This document shows positions 21,387-35,526 of a stretch of 64,000 bases of DNA, one piece after another. Source of the DNA: Embiotoca jacksoni (lineage: Eukaryota > Chordata > Actinopteri > Embiotocidae); the NCBI GenBank assembly GCA_022577435.1, contig JAKOON010000006.1, positions 13,400,501 through 13,464,500 on the forward strand, read 5' to 3'. Positions within the stretch are counted from its first letter, which is position 1. Every line of letters begins with the position of its first letter. The position numbers and the translations under genes are program-made. A model generated the notes under the pieces. It did not search any database and had not been told where the DNA came from. It saw only the letters and a list, made by a program, of their open reading frames with translations.

Positions 21387-21991
21387 AAGCTAAACTGAAA
21401 ACGAGAGCCTACCGAGTTACCCTTCCTCCCCCACAAACCCGAACGTCCGCCCTCCTACAACTCGCACCGCCTTTGTAATCCACGTCTACCCTCTCCCCCC
21501 CCCCCCAGCTCTGAGCTCTTTTTATGGGGCAAGACTGTACCGGATGGGTGGGCCGAGTGGAGCTGCCCCCACCTTTTTTTCCTCCCCCGATGGAACTGAG
21601 AGCCACCCAACACCCTGCGCCTCACCCCACCCACGGCCCCCCGAGGTTCTCAGGCAGCCCACCACTCAGCATTCCACAATTTCACTGTCGATCCCTCTTT
21701 ATGTATTCCCGTGTGAGGACTTTGGGACTGGTATCTAGTTTTGGGTCTGTGCTTTTAATATTTTGTTGGATGAATTATTTTTTGTTGTTGGGTTTATTAT
21801 TTCTCTTTTTTTTTTTTGTCTTAAATTTTTTTTTTTTTTTTCCTGTTCCTTATTTTTCCCAATAAAATTATTGCTATAGCAGCTGTGCAACCAGCGGGCC
21901 ATGATTTTTAGCGTGGCCGCCTGTTGCACAAATCAAGGTTGTAGCTACATTTTTACTTTCTGTATGACAAAAAAACAACTTTGTAAATAAA
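21387..21991 (+). other. anp32b: anp32b 3' UTR with two polyadenylation signals
   Basis: C-rich and T-rich sequence follows the stop. AATAAA hexamers occur at 21861-21866 and 21986-21991. The start is C-rich (a C run at about 21496-21507) and a T-rich stretch precedes the first hexamer, as is typical of a 3' UTR end. Which signal is used is unknown. Confidence 0.65.
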
Positions 21992-24900
21992 ATGTTAACA
22001 TTTTGTGCTTTTCCCTTTTCCTACCTTGCTCTTCTGCCAAAATTAACGTAAACGGATGGACAATGACTGATCCGCAGTCTGCATCTGTACCCTAAACCAG
22101 GAGTTGCATGCTCATATGGACATTGAAAGAATCATTAGTCAGTGCTATATTGACCAGTAATGATGCAAGAAAAGTGGATAAAATCTCATGCAAAGGTCCA
22201 GTTCACCTGCACTAACCGAAGACTTCAGCAGCCTGAGTTAACTCAAACAAGTGCTGACTGTCCAAAGTCTTTTCAAAGTGAAGTTCATTGTGTTTCCTCA
22301 GACACAGGGAATTTTGTACCAAAAAGACCAACTCCGGAAGCCAAATCTAGATTTATTTTTCAGCCAAGCTGTTCATTAATTCAGGTTTTTTTCCCCTTTG
22401 TAAACTGTTATGCAGCATTGTTGAGATAAACCACTTTGGCAAACTTAGACTGCTGAAGCCTCATTTTGGCTTTGGCTGAACCGAAGAATACATTCCTTCG
22501 GAGAACAATGGATTTTGTCACAGAGAGGGAACATTTCACAGCCAGTATGAACAGGAGGAACGATTACTTGCTCTTTAAAATTTATTAGGGCTTGTAAGGG
22601 ATTATTGTTTAAGACAATCAATTCTTTGAATGAAAAGTCAAATGTAGGGTATGTAAAAATGCCCTAATTCAAAGCTAATTTTGGGCTTCACAGTCAGTTA
22701 GACAAATCAATTAAAGATTCTCCCAATTTACAGTACTTTTTCTTTGTGTTAATATTCCTACACAGCAGCTTAGTGCTGTCCAGAGAAACACAAAAATAAC
22801 TTAATGCTCAAATTTTAACTTCACTCAAAACCCAATTTATTTCATTAATTCAATCAGACGACTTTGCTGGGTGAGGATGGTGGATTTTCGATTACAATCC
22901 TGTTAAGAGCAGTTCATTTCACAGCTATGCCTGCATCTTTAAAATGCACATGTCGGTATGCAAGTATTGTACTGACATAGTTTAAAAAATACAATCCCAT
23001 TCCACATCAAGTTTTCCACCTGAAAAGCTACATTTGTAGCCTGTAGTTTGAAGTTTATTATATGTTTTGTAACCAAGTGCAGTCATTTTTCAGTTCACAG
23101 TCTCAGTAATGTAACCTCAAGATAAAGGCCACTGGTGTCTACCACCTTTATTCTTAATATCAAGGCCTGAAACGGCAACTGACCTGCACCATGGAGCAAA
23201 AATAATTATTTGTTTTTGGCTGCTGCTTCTTTTATAGACCATTTTGAACACAGACCATCATTTACAGATAAAGTGTTTGTTTCCACATGTTGCAGCCTCA
23301 GACTCCAAATATTCAGCAGTTCACTGACATCTGCTGTTTTTGTAACAGAAAGAGTTCTGCTCACATAGGAATGAATGACTAAAATGTTTATATTTCTGTT
23401 TATTTGTTTGTGAAGGACAATACTCTGCTTTATCAGAGACAGCCTACAAACAGAGAAAAAAAGATTTCCCAGAAAATTGTAATAATATTTTGTAATTAAT
23501 ATTTTTGTTTTAGATATTTTGAAAAATCAAAATCAAAAGAAATGGGGAAAATTCTTAAAGTTTTCCTAAATACATTAAAACAACGATCTAAAGACGTCAC
23601 AGTAACTGCATTAAAAATGCACCCGAGTCTGGCACAGCGAGGCTCATACAAACTCGGCAACAACCATTAAATTAAAATAGTTTATTAAATCAGACAGCCA
23701 ACACTACAAATGACTTTGCAGCTACATTATTGCTTCAGTGTAATGTAGGAGTCTGTCAGAGTGGGCATGCTTTAATGCCGAGGTCTAGAGCATGGATTGA
23801 TATTGTTGTTTTCAATTGGCTTATTAAGAGAGTTTTTTTTTTTTTTCTTGGTACACAGCACATTCATAACAGAGCAGCAGAGTGATCATCATCATCATCT
23901 GAGTTTTACAATTATAACTCTCAGTAGAGCGTCACAACAGTGTGATGATTCATCCATTCACCATACCAGAACTCAGAGGAAACGGCAAGAAAAAGATTCA
24001 TGAGGAAACAACTTTGCGAAACAACTTTGCTTTGCCGCTTCACACAGCTTATTGTTAATAATTCATACTACTGCATGACGAGTGTATATACTGTAGAAAT
24101 TATACTCTATTTCAAAAGCAAGCCACAGACTGACAGGGAAAGGATATCAGAGGGTATGTGATAGCAGTGAGGTTATGATTTTGTTGGCTCAGTGAGTCCA
24201 CAAAAAAATGTGTAATCAAATTCTACTAGCCCTCCCTTCCATAATCAAGTATTGTATTAATAGTGAAAAATGCGTGACTCACCAGAGAGGAATCTTAACA
24301 ACCTTGATGCAGCAGAGGTAGTCTGACTATTGGTTTCTGGTGGTCAAACTCCAAAATGCTGGATTTTACACATCCCATGGTCCATTCGGTGAACTCTTTT
24401 GTTTGACTGTCCTATTTGCCTCTACAGCTTCATTTGGTCTTGTATTATCAGTAGTTAATTGTGGCTAATGTTACCAAACCTCTCATATTTGCTGCCGGCC
24501 GGAAAAAAGTACGTTTGTTATGATCTCATTGGCTATTCAGGCATCGCTCCACCACCTGTGCAATGGTCTAATCAGCCAGAATAATTGGAAACACTTGTGT
24601 AGGTGTACAGAACCTACTTAACTCAGCATTCAGTTTTATGTTCTCTCAAAGAGGCTCCAATATTTTTACAGACACCAAATGTCTCAGGCTATTGAATCTA
24701 AAATATATGCACGAGATATTTTCATGTGATGAAGCAGTACAGCAATAAAAACAGAGAAACTTGAGCTGAAGGTTTCAATCAGCGGAAATAAGGCTCATGC
24801 ATCATGATACTGACAAGACAATGTAGTATAAGGTGATTATTCCTGTCTTAAAGCTACTTCAGGCTGGAAAGGGGACAAAATAGTCTATTATTCTGATAAG

Positions 24901-27900
24901 TTTACACTCCATCTGAAGGGACTAAAATTCAAAATAAAATAAAAAATTTCAATGGTAAATGTGTATATTTTTTTTTTTAACTCAAAAAGTGTAAAATTGT
25001 AATTTATCTTTAACAATGTGTCCAAATACTAACAGCCATCACTGAAAGAGCCTGTCATTAATTACTGTTCAACCACATTCAGCAGTAGGAAGGGACAGCA
25101 GTAAAGAGAGTGCTTCACACAAAGTTTGCTGATGACAGTTCAGCCGCGATGGAAGAAGTGCTGAAGAAACAGGCTCAAAATGGCAGCTGCGGTTGCTATT
25201 TAACTGGTGATATTCAGCATTTCCTACAAGCTGAGAATTTATTCCAACAGCACCACAAGTCAGCAAATGAAAGACATTTTAAACACTCCAAATTTCTTTG
25301 GACTTTTGGAAAAGTAAAATAATACAGACGTACAAAAAAAAACTTTTATTGTTTGAGGCAAATCTATCTGCCCAAATAAAAACTATGAGGAAACATAGAC
25401 AGGATTCAGCTGGTTGGAATGATTCTGTAGTGGAAAAGGAAATAAAATGGAGGTAAAACCTGTTACCTCAAAATGTTTAATGTGAACAGTCAAATAAGCC
25501 CCTGGAACGAGTGCCCTGGCCAACTGTAAAAAAAACAGCAGCACACGGTGGGAATGTGTTGAGACTTGTCGGCCAACATCAGTGGTCGGAGTTCACACCG
25601 GCCTCGGAACAAAAGTCAGCCAGAGACGAAGCTGCTGTGCTAGAACTGTCCTGCCAGAGGTCAGAGGGGTCACACACATCACAATTGTATTGAAGTGAGT
25701 GCGGGTTGGTGTGGCAGTTTCCATGTGATACCTGAAATCTGTGCCAAGTCTAGAAAATCATTGTGGTGCGTGTGCCTCTAAGTATGTAAATAAAAACCTG
25801 CATGGTCGTTCGTACTAAATCTGATCATGCTATACTGCTGTGTTGTCTGTTTTCTGCAAGTGGTTCAGTGGCATCTACGCAAATTTACATGGTTATCAGA
25901 CTTTTGTTTGTCTCAAGAAGTTGCCAAGAGACAAAGGGAATGTTCCTCTTTAGTTAGTTGAAAAAGTTACAAGTTCAAATCAGCTATCCCTGAAAGCAAC
26001 AAATGTTAGAAACTGGTCCGACTGCACTGACAGAAACTGTGAACATTATTCAGAGGTTCCCTGAGGGAAAACACATTTTTACAAGCCATCAGGGTAAACT
26101 TTACCAACCAGTCAGTTCAAATGCAGACATATTTTACAGTTATTTATGGCTGCTGATAGATACAATTTAAAAATCTAATGAACCATTTACTGGGTTCATA
26201 AAAGTGAGTGAGATCCACCGCCATCTTCAGGTAGGCTCTTTTCCATTAGCCTCATGTACACAATGTATTTTCACAGAGGTTTTCTGATACTGATATTTCT
26301 ATCAGCATTCTACGATAGCAATGCATCTGGTAAAAGTCTTTTACAAACATTAAAACAATATTTACTTTGGAAAATTATTTTCACTAACATGCTTGCTGTG
26401 GAGTTTCAACCATAATAGATTAAGTTTTCTTAGTTAATATGAGATTTTAGATATTCAAACTTCATTCTTAGGTTTGGAAACAGCAAATCAATTCCCATTC
26501 AAGGTCCACTTGGTTAGAAACTATATCTGCTTGTCAAAACCGTTTTGCAAAATATTACGCCAAGAGAGTATCAAGATATTGTAAATTTTGGGACAAATCT
26601 ATTCAGCATCCGTATAGAAATAAAATAACCAGATGGGAATTTATGTTTTGTGTGTATGTGTGAAGCTAGTGACTTAAATACTTGACAAATTAAGAAACTT
26701 CCTAATGTTGATGCAAACATCTAATCAAAACTGAATTTTGCACAAAAACAAAACAATGCTATTGGTTGATTTAATGCCCCACAGTTAAACGAAGGAAAGA
26801 CTACAGGGGTTTAAATGGTCTGGTTAAAATGTGTGACAGTTTACACATTTATATTGTTATACAGCATTGGTCTCATACTAGTAGATCACAATTTATCTGG
26901 TAGATCGAACGAGCCCTCAGAGGAAAAAAGTTTGGAGACCCCTGTTACAGAGTATCATACCAGCCTCCCCTGGTCCAGTTATTATAGCCTCATCAGAGCT
27001 GAGAGATGCAGTACAAAAGTAGATGTCATTTTGCCTCAAAATCTGACCCAAAATCAACAAAATATGATCCGAAAACCTCAGTATCAGAGCAATTTAAAAA
27101 TACCCTTTGTGTGGAAGAATATATTGAAAACTGAGTTAAACACCAAGAAGCTGACCTAGAAGTTGTGCATTACTCTGGCTCTTTACAGTGGCTCCACTTC
27201 AGGAAAAATCCAATAGCATTTTGTCTGTTTGAAAAAAAATTTGTGCTGTATTTGCCAAAATTACAACTGCAAATTCAAGTACTTGATTAAATGCTATTTT
27301 CTACGACCGTGTTTTAAAATAAATATAAAAATTAAGATCAAAACTGCTACATGGCATCAGTTACAGAATTGGCTTACACATGAAACTGCTGTAAAAGCGG
27401 ATGGGTTCCCACCAACTTTCCAGTCATTTAAAAACAAAAGAATAAAAACAAATGCAGCATAATGAAATGGCAGCCGGGATCACGATATTGCCATTCATTT
27501 AGCTCACTGGCACTCAAGCACACAAATATCTGTCAGAGTTAAACACCACATCCGTCTCCAATTACAGTAGTTTAAATATTGGGGGGAAAAAAACAATCAC
27601 CGAGCATAGAAAATAAATTCAGCATTATCTGACAATCACACAGCCTGTCTGCTGCTGCCCTGCAACGACTTTCAAACAGCACCCCGACAGCCACATCACT
27701 CAGTCAAGACAGGCACAAACGTCCTTTCGTCCCTCAGCTACAAATAGCATAAAAAAGCTAAAAATTACAATAAACTTGCATAGCTGTGAAGCGTACAAAA
27801 TAAACGGGGGAAAAGGTCAGAAGGTGCAAAGAGTTTTAAAAGTGTATGCACATGAATAAAGAATATGTGCGCCGTGTGAAGGATTGATAAAACACAAAAT

Positions 27901-28074
27901 TAAGATTTAAATCACCCCTGTGCAGTGAGTATGTGGGGCTCATTGGAGGAAAACAGGTGAGCTGTGACCCAACGAAGAGTGTGGTGGTTTTTCGAAAAGG
28001 GGGTTAAGTAAGTTTGTACAGTAATGCATGTGTCCCGTGAAAAGGTGAAGGTGACTCAGCAGGTCTGGTAAGTC
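21992..28074. other. Tail-to-tail gap between anp32b and coro2a; probable long coro2a 3' UTR
   Basis: No gene, RNA gene or clear transposon was recognised across 6 kb on either strand. In particular nothing resembles NANS or TRIM14, which lie here in human. Minus-strand AATAAA hexamers at 25350-25345 and 23686-23681 could end a long coro2a 3' UTR. Part of the right side is therefore likely transcribed. Confidence 0.5.
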
Positions 28075-28212
28075 TTAAAGTGAGCTCTGAGACTGGGAGT
28101 TTTTGATGTTCTTAATCTCCAGCTCCAGCTGTTTGATGTGCACGTCCCTCTGGTTGAGGAGCTCCCTCAGCCGTCGGATTTCCTCCTGCTGCTTGTGGAA
28201 CTTCAGACGCAG
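28075..28212 (-). CDS. coro2a: coro2a coding exon 11 (terminal, coiled coil)
   Basis: Residues 474-518 plus TAA: LRLKFHKQQEEIRRLRELLN, QRDVHIKQLELEIKNIKNSQ, SQSSL. The heptad pattern of Leu and Ile forms the coronin oligomerisation coiled coil. Acceptor TCCACAG. Confidence 0.95.
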   Translation of the reverse strand: MRLKFHKQQEEIRRLRELLNQRDVHIKQLELEIKNIKNSQSQSSL

Positions 28213-31200
28213 CTGTGGACAAACACATAAACAGCACAGTGGTGATAAATTACGGGTGTAATGTCCTCTGGAGACAAGGGGAACATGTCCCTGTCATGTT
28301 TTAGGCTGCAGTTTTAGTTTGATGCAATGATTAAAACCTCTACACACATACTGCTGCACGGCTGCTACAATCTACATGAAACAAGCTTTGAGTTAGTAAA
28401 AATATCAATTAGTGGCTCATTAACATAAAGCTGTATTTTAATGTTGTGATTGATCAAGGTGAAAGTAACCATAGTTGCTCTTTATAATGTTGGGTACGTA
28501 ATCTGGAGTTTTCTGCACCAGTTTTTGCACCATTTCTAAGACAATGTTGTTAGAAACCTGCTGAATCAAAGAAGAGATTTTACTGTTTGTAACAGGGATG
28601 AAGAAAAGGAAATCGCAGACGCCAAGTAAGAGACTACAATGGGAAAATGGGAAAATGTTTTGAGGCTTGATCATGGCATCATAATTGACAAACTGATCAT
28701 ATTCTTGTGTAAAATCCTATTCTGAAAAGTAACAACGGCATCGTGGAGTAAAAGAGCACCGGTGCATAAAATACAAGAAATTCAAAACTGTACTTGAGTA
28801 AAAGTACTTAATACTGGGCTCACAGCGATATTAGGCTTCCTGAGTAGCAGCAGACAAGTGTACATTGGATTTTTTTTGCCCCAGGTTTTGCCTCTCAGGC
28901 CATACTAAAGCGACCCACACCTGTTTACTCGTGGAACTTGTTTGGGTCACCTGACAGGAATCTCTGCAGAGACGACTCAAAAACTGCAGACTTTCCTTTG
29001 CCTATTTAAAAAAAATTACTACTTTGCTTTTCTTTAAAGTTTTTTTTTAGTTTTGTGGTCTGTGGTAAGTGATGTAAATAAAGTGCTATCTCAGTATCAG
29101 TATCTTTCAGGTTCAGGGGACATATTTATAAATCTGAAGGATTTATGGAAGACATGAAGAAGGTTAATTATGAATAATTAAGTAGGATGTAATTAAATAA
29201 TATTTTTTCATCTTTTTCACCCTGTGTGTGTGTGTAAAAACTGCCAAATCAAAATAACTGTAGAAACAGAATATAAAACACAGAACGACCGTACAGGTGG
29301 AGTCACAGATATCATTGAGCACCTCGTTCTCTGTCCTGGGAGGAGAGCAAAGTGTGAGGTCTTCTCCGTTGCTCACAGGTGTCCAACTCCGGTCGTCCTC
29401 TGTGTGTACGCTGTCCTCTTTGGTTCCCAGTTGGTCCTGAATGTAAGTGAGCTGCATCATGCCTGGTCTGCTCTGCGACCTGCGAGTGTCCAGTGAACTG
29501 CCAAGCGCCTTCATCTCTGGATACGACTCTGCTACTTGACTTCCAGGCTTCAAAGACATCAGCACTGGACCTAGAAGACAAAGAGAGTATAAACAAGTGA
29601 TACATTAATTAATTAGTCTGTATATTTTACCGGCCAACCACACTAAAGGACTGCTTGTTAAACTGAATGCTTTTATTTTGAAATTTGAAAAAAAAAAAAA
29701 AAAAAAAAAAAAAGAGTATAGCTCAAACAGCTACCTAAATATGATAAGGGCTACAACTAACAATTATACTTAAATTATTTCTTTCTAGTTGTTCAGTCTA
29801 TTAAACAACAGCAAATAGTACAAAATGTCTAACATGATATCTTCAAATGTTTTATTTTGTCCAACCAACAGTCACAAACCCAAAGATATTCTCTTTACAC
29901 TGATACTCAGCTGATAAAAGACGCAGTTTGAATTGGGAGTGTTAAAAGCAATAGGCCACTGCAGTTTCAGAGACCGCAGATTCAACAACCCAAATTAAAG
30001 GAGTAAAGGCCCCCAGCACCTCACCTACATGTACAAATATCTCTTACACATATTGATTATTTCTGACCTTTGTTGATGCCACTGAGCCACTCGTCTGCAG
30101 TCAAAGCAGGCCTGTTACCAGCCGTCATTGGATAGATGTCTTCTTGGTATGACTCCGACTGGAAACAGATTCAGTGAATTCAGACACCAAAATAACATCT
30201 CTGAAATGTAGTGAACTCAAAAGGTGGATGTTTTTCTTGCAGAGCAGGGTCGTCTGTCCTCTTACCCTGCGGGGTACGATCATAGAAAGAGGCTCTATGA
30301 GACTCTTGGTTGTCACCAGTTTGTAGAACCTGAAGACTTCGCAGGTGCTCACGTCCAGACCTCTCTTTGGCATCACACCTGCAGGACACAAACAGACCTA
30401 AACCGTTTTACTTTGCCACACAAGAGACCCACATCTTCACTGCTCTACTGCGTTACTTTATACCTGTGGTGTTACATTATATCTTATTTATGTTGTTGGG
30501 AGTTAAGAACAGTTAATGCACAAGATAAAACATTACTGACAGAAAGATGTACTGAAACCTTTGAAAACCCTTTAAAACCTTGTGCACACTACAGGCCAAC
30601 CGATACTGGATTTTTGGCGCCGATACGGACACCTATATTAAGGAGTATGACCATTTTTATAGCAATATATTAGCAGATATTGTTTATAGAAATAATGTGT
30701 ATGGACAAAATCTTTTTGCAATGATCCCTCAAATATGGTTTTCAAACACTTTCAATACTTGACAGATATATAATAGAGGCAGGATATTTCCCAGTTAATG
30801 ACATTAGTGCACTGAAACAGTAAACTTCAATGGGAATTTAATAATTATCAAAAACTATGAACAAAAAAACCCCAAATAGAACAAATTCTAATTTAAACCA
30901 AGCAGCATCATTTTCTGCATTATGTTCTTATTTTTTTTTATAATGGCACTAATCATCCAATATAGCTGCGATCAGCCATTATTAGCTGATCAAATCTGCC
31001 AGTTAATATATTGGTCTGGCTTTATTGCACACTGCACCAAACCACAGGCAGCCTGAGCAAATTTAAAGCACAGTCTGTTCACAGTAGAAAAACTATACGT
31101 TTTAAGTTAACCACATAATATAAAACAGAGGGGGGGATATTTTTCATTGTCAGATCCTTGTGATGATTTTGGACTTTTGTCAATGATTTCACCGAGCTCC

Positions 31201-31859
31201 CAGAGTGCTTTGAAGGTAAAATGACACCATCTTTCTAAGGCTTTAGTTGTATAGTTTGCTGTGTAATGTACCCGGATAATTCTTATTTAAAAAAATTACC
31301 ACAATGTCAGAAAAGAAAAGAAAAAAAAAAGAGAAAAGAATCAATTCTAATTAATGTAATGTTTCTTTGTCACCAGTCACTGAATGTTCAACAGAGTGCT
31401 AAAGTCCTGCTGCCAGACATGTGGTTAAAGGTTAACTTGAATTCCAGTAACTAAGAAAGACTTCTGGTACCTAAAAAAATAAATAAAACCTGTATGTGAC
31501 ACTGTCTTCAACCACAACGAGCAGGTGAAGCACAAGTTTAAAACTTAAGACATGAGTGCATGTCTGTCTGCTTTCAGGCTCACGCTGCTGTCTGTCACTT
31601 CACATGATCGATGCCATCACTTGGATCAGCTTATTTGGCTATTCAAATATTGCAGGCGTATTTGTACATCAGCTTTGTTTACAGGTTACAGATAATGAGT
31701 ATGGCCAGGATGCAGGTGGAGACTCCAAACGGAGATCAACAGGCACATCTTATACACAGTTAAAGAAATAGTTCAATTAACCATCCTTCCAAGATACTAG
31801 AGTTTGACTACAGATGAAAATAATAGAAGTGTTTAGGTGACATTTCTTTAGGTTCGATA

Positions 31860-31943
<84 letters not shown>

Positions 31944-34900
31944 CTTACCCATTCCTTTCTGAGGTAAGAGCGAGCGGTATTCAGTTAAGTAGTGGATGTA
32001 CGGTTTTTCTGAGCTGATCTCATAGTATCTGATATTTCCGTCACCCTAAAAAACAAAAGTGAAGTCTTTGTAACAATAAAAATTCTTTGTTTTCTGTGTG
32101 ATTGTCAGAATGTGATAAGGAGTTGTATTTTATCTCCGAGACCCACCTTCCCGGCCAGGAAAAGCATGTGTGTGTCAGGGTCGTAGAAAGGAAAGAGGAC
32201 CCCTGAGGAACCATCCAGGTTCTCCTCCAACAAAGGCACAGACAGATCATCCTACAAACGCACACAAAGATCAAAAACTTTTCTTTTTAAAAAAAAACAA
32301 CAACACCATTGACATGTACAAGATAGCAAAAAAAAAAAAAAATCCCCCTGATATCAAAGGACTATCATTTAAATCCATTGCTGCATGAGAAGCACTCTCC
32401 AGCACTGAATTTAAAACAGTGAGTGCTCAATCCCTAATACGGGTTTTGCCTTAATCCTCCACCCACGATTCACTCTCGCACATTAAAACACACTGACCTG
32501 CCACGCCAGCTACTACTACTACAGGCCAAACAGGTGTGATCAGTGTACTGGGAGATGGTGAAGCAACCACAAGGAGAAAAACTCCAGTTTAAACCACAGA
32601 CTCAGGTATTTCTTCAGGTGAACTGCTGAGTGGTTGAACTGGTTCACATTATCCACTAGATGGCAGAGTTGTGTTTGAGACAGCAGATACATGAATATTG
32701 TGAGAGGTTGAGAAGTGTTAAGCAGCCTCTGAGGAGCCCTATGACCATCAGTGGTGAAGGAAGTATTCAGAGAAATGACTAATCCATCAAGTACTTTATT
32801 CCCTTACAAATTCAAAACCTGCATTCAAAATTCACAGAATTAACAGTACAGAAGTGGTTATAGCAAAATGTAAAAAATACTTGAACCACCTACAGAAAGT
32901 CACAACATAAACCTGGACGATCATGAGATGATAAATGGGGTAGAAAAAACTAAATTCTGTGACAGAAATCTGTTTTCATCTTTTTGGGCTTTTCTCTAAT
33001 TGTTGCATTTTCTTTTTTTAAATGTTGGAAAGGTTTGCGTCTTTGAGCCTCAAATGATCATCTAAATGAAAGAAACTGAGAAGTTCAGAGAGGAAATCAT
33101 TTTTGGTAAAACTGAAAAAAACTCAGATGCATCTTTTTATGGTCAAATAGACAGTCAAAAATACTGGGAGTCAATATACACAAGTATTGTATTTTATAAG
33201 TTTATCCAGTGGTTTGTATAGAAATCTGAATCTTAACCAATGCTACACATGTAGTGGAGTAAAAAGTAGAATATATAGATGTGAAATCTGGTGGAGCAGA
33301 AACATAAGGTGCATTAAATAGTCTTTCCACCACTGAAGATCCAACGTTAGGTAGGGAAGAACTGTGTGCATGTTTTTAGTTATTTATTAATTTCTTTGCA
33401 CAGTTCCAGTACTTGTTTCAGATATGAGGAAAATTAGAGCGAAACATGAATTGATGGGTTGTGGTGTAACATTTATAATAGTTAATTATGTCCAAAATAT
33501 TCAACTCTTCTCACCTCCCCTTAATATTTTCTTTAAATATTCATTATTTTCAACAATAAACTACAACTTTTAACTCTGACTAAAGCTCAGAGGTTTTACT
33601 GATGTAGACGAGGAAATAAGGCTGCCTGGGGGCGTGACCTCTGGTGGTGATGTAATATGCTGCCATAACTTCATTCACGTTGCTATTAATTCTCTGCTAC
33701 AGGGGTTGTGTTTATTTGTGGCTCTTATGTTGTTGCTGATTTGTTGGTTTTCTTTAGATTTTTTTTTTTTGTAGACTGGACTATATGGATTTCTGCAGTT
33801 TATAAATCTTTGTACATCACTATTGAATATAATAAACTTTATAAAAATCAATCACAACACCCTGATTGACCGAGCTAAAAAATAACCATCAGCATTATCA
33901 TGTACAATCAGCAGCACTTCCCGCACTGTGTTGTACTATAAATTTCTCCACACGTACTTCTGTCATGATGTTTATTATCTTTTTTTCTGTCTCTGTTTCT
34001 GCCAGTCTAAACTCCTTTAACCCACTTGAACCTACGTCAGTCTGTCCCTTTTATCAAACGCTCATCAAACCCTCCCAATTCACACTTGTCATGTTGTGAT
34101 TCAGAAGCATCAACAGGAAACTTAACAATCAATCAACTAGTCCTGCAACAGAAAAAGTTATTTTCATTACTTTTCATAATTTTTTTTTTCCAAGTGAGCA
34201 TCTTTGGGTTTTGGATTGCTGATCAATAATCGATTTGAATACATCAGCCTGAGCTGTGGAAACATTTTCTCTTATCTCATTTTAATGATTTTATTGATCA
34301 CCTGAACATGATTGTGTTTGTTTAGAAAAATATATACACATACAAAGTGAGATTTAAAATTTGTGCCTGAAAAGGTGCCAGAGGAAACCCTTATTGATAA
34401 AAAAAAATATTACATGGTAATTATTAGTAAAATACTGTGGGAACACAGCAGTGTGCAGATCCTGCACTTTTCTTTCCGTATGAAGATATGTGTTGCGGTG
34501 CTGTCAGTGCGTCTCTAACCTGATCCCACAGAGCTATCTGTCGGTCATTCCAGCGCGAGGTGCCTGACGTGAGAAGCATCTTCATGTTTCCCAGGACCAA
34601 CACTTTACTGGCTTTGTGCGTCTTGCAGTTGGCTACCTGCAAATAAGTGACACAATATGCATGAAAGTCAGCATTAATCAGGCATGATGAACATTAATGT
34701 GCATTGTAAGACTTTTTTATGTCATATTAAAGGACGATTTGTTGACAGCAACAGCCCTGAAAACATCAGTATTACAGCACTGTGCCGCAATGTTTCTTAT
34801 GGGTCTACATGAGCCTATTTGGCAGAGGAGGTGAGAGCAGACCAAATGTAAAGGGTGTGATTCCCTGGCTGGTGACCCAGGGGTTTGTGCAGCTATGCTG

Positions 34901-35465
34901 TGATCCAGGCCAAGCCAAAGGTGTCAGTTTTGGCTGTGTGGTGCTGGATAAGTGCCTGTGTGTCTGGGCAGGGAAGAGGGAAAAGGAGCAGGGAACTCCC
35001 ACTTACACAATATTGGCTGTGATGAAAATGTGCACCAGAATTAAGACTCATGGTTCAATCGTTTTTAAAAGAAGCATGTTACTTTCCAATGAAGAATTTT
35101 ATGTTGCTTTGAATTTCCTTCTTCAAAAGAGATGCTGTTCATTGCCATTTAAAGTAAATATATAAAAATACTTCAAGTAACATAATGTGATGTGAAAAAA
35201 TAGGAACAAATTCAAATGAGAAGCTAATTATGTGACAGACCCCCTAAAATGAAGTCAAAAAAAGCTAGTCCAGCTGAATACGTAAGCTTTAAAAATATGA
35301 ATTTATGTATTACTACAATTTGTATAGTTTAATTTTACATCTTTTTTCATGTCTGAATTAAGCACTGATAGAATTCTGCATTTTAAAAATTAAAAACAAA
35401 TGATAGCTCCACAGCACTACATTTTCTATCACAATAACAAGGTGAATCATATTATCTGATAACTG

Positions 35466-35526
<61 letters not shown>

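Noticed and set aside
26804..26944. Block bounded by CAGGGG and CCCCTG, right end AAGTTTGGAGACCCCTG, like hAT ends
   Set aside because: The right end resembles a hAT terminal repeat, but inverted identity on the left stops after six bases and the flanks lack an 8-bp duplication. It may be half an old element.
26815..27159. 114-aa plus-strand open frame starting MVWLKCVTVYTF
   Set aside because: Overlaps the hAT-like repeat end and has no family resemblance; probably chance.
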